DNA of 5,362 bases, taken from NCBI GenBank assembly GCA_945947685.1, contig CAMEYT010000038.1, forward strand, positions 1 through 5,362, read 5' to 3'. This DNA is from an uncultured Bacillota bacterium (GTDB lineage Bacteria; Bacillota; Clostridia; Christensenellales; UBA1242). The position numbers and the translations under genes were made by a program. This document shows, one piece after another, positions 5,163 to 5,362 of the stretch (position 1 is the first letter of the stretch; each line of letters opens with the position of its first letter). The notes beneath the pieces are model-generated. The model was not told the DNA's origin. It searched no databases and worked only from the letters and a program-made list of their open reading frames with translations.

Positions 5163-5362
5163 ATGTATTGAATTGGAAAATTTAGTAAGATAACTGGCAT
5201 ATCAAACAAGGCGCTAATTTGGTATGATTCTGTTGGACTATTAAAACCTGCAAAAGGAAATCAACAAGTTGTTACACCTTACAATATTGAAAAATTAGTA
5301 AATTTATTAAAATAGAAAGGTTTTAAATATTTAAAATTTAAGGAAATACTTAATGCTTATGC
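5163..5362 (+). pseudogene. MerR-family regulator, broken by two in-frame stops (runs off window)
   Basis: MerR regulators are dimeric, DNA-bending transcription factors with an N-terminal winged helix-turn-helix. The ATG at 5163 follows an AAGGAGG site (5152-5158). The frame reads M-Y-stop, then IGKFSKITGIS and GLLKP, closely matching the family's YRIGEFSKITGIS and IGLLKP. Codon 3, Arg in many members, is TGA (5169-5171). The frame continues through TPYNIEKLVNLLK to a second stop, TAG (5313-5315, codon 51). It then resumes as KGF and FKEIL, which fit the family's LGFSLKEI region. The wing looks shortened (GNQQVVTPY where GYRYY is expected), and the conserved LRYYD is LIWYD, losing a DNA-contacting Arg. 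No in-frame ATG, GTG or TTG near the ribosome binding site bypasses the first stop. The rest of the gene lies beyond the right edge. Two stops plus altered key residues point to decay rather than a single sequencing error. Confidence 0.85.

Noticed and set aside
5163..5362. Stop-codon reassignment explaining TGA and TAG in the MerR frame
   Set aside because: TGA ends the genes at 956 and 3361 and TAG ends the gene at 5093. Other conserved MerR residues are also altered, which favours decay.

Overview
The window is AT-rich DNA, by eye well below 35% GC. It has strong AAGGAGG-type ribosome binding sites, sigma-A-type promoters and A/T-rich intrinsic terminators. This fits a low-GC Bacillota chromosome, probably from the Clostridia or a neighbouring host-associated lineage. 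TGA and TAG both terminate intact genes here (TGA at 956 and 3361, TAG at 5093), so the standard bacterial code applies. All genes are on the + strand. No RNA genes, CRISPR arrays, insertion sequences or phage genes are visible.

Layout. (1) 3-956 is the 3' part of an unrecognised acidic protein gene that enters from the left edge. A divergent guanylate kinase-like P-loop kinase (962-1531) follows within a few bases, so the two probably form one operon, which ends at a hairpin terminator (1531-1563). (2) A consensus extended -10 promoter, with an inverted repeat beside its -35 box and a palindrome in its spacer, drives a small two-helix membrane protein of unknown function (1706-2158) that has its own terminator. 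(3) A gene-free stretch with several short repeats and palindromes leads to a promoter and a glycine-rich, two-helix membrane protein ending in a zinc ribbon (2507-3361), again with its own terminator. (4) A promoter drives the wreck of an ABC-F ATPase gene (3636-4083): the first ~27 codons are joined out of frame to the last third of the second ATPase domain. (5) A seven-helix membrane protein of the YwaF/TMEM164-like family (4281-5093) has its own promoter. (6) A MerR-type promoter/operator precedes a MerR-family regulator reading frame broken by two in-frame stop codons (5163 to the window end).

The region therefore reads as a string of independently transcribed single genes plus one two-gene unit, not as a dedicated multi-gene system. 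The clearest biology is gene decay (ABC-F and MerR remnants behind intact-looking expression signals), a guanylate kinase-fold enzyme with altered active-site residues, and a set of closely similar promoters. I found no convincing evidence of a new defence, mobile or biosynthetic system.
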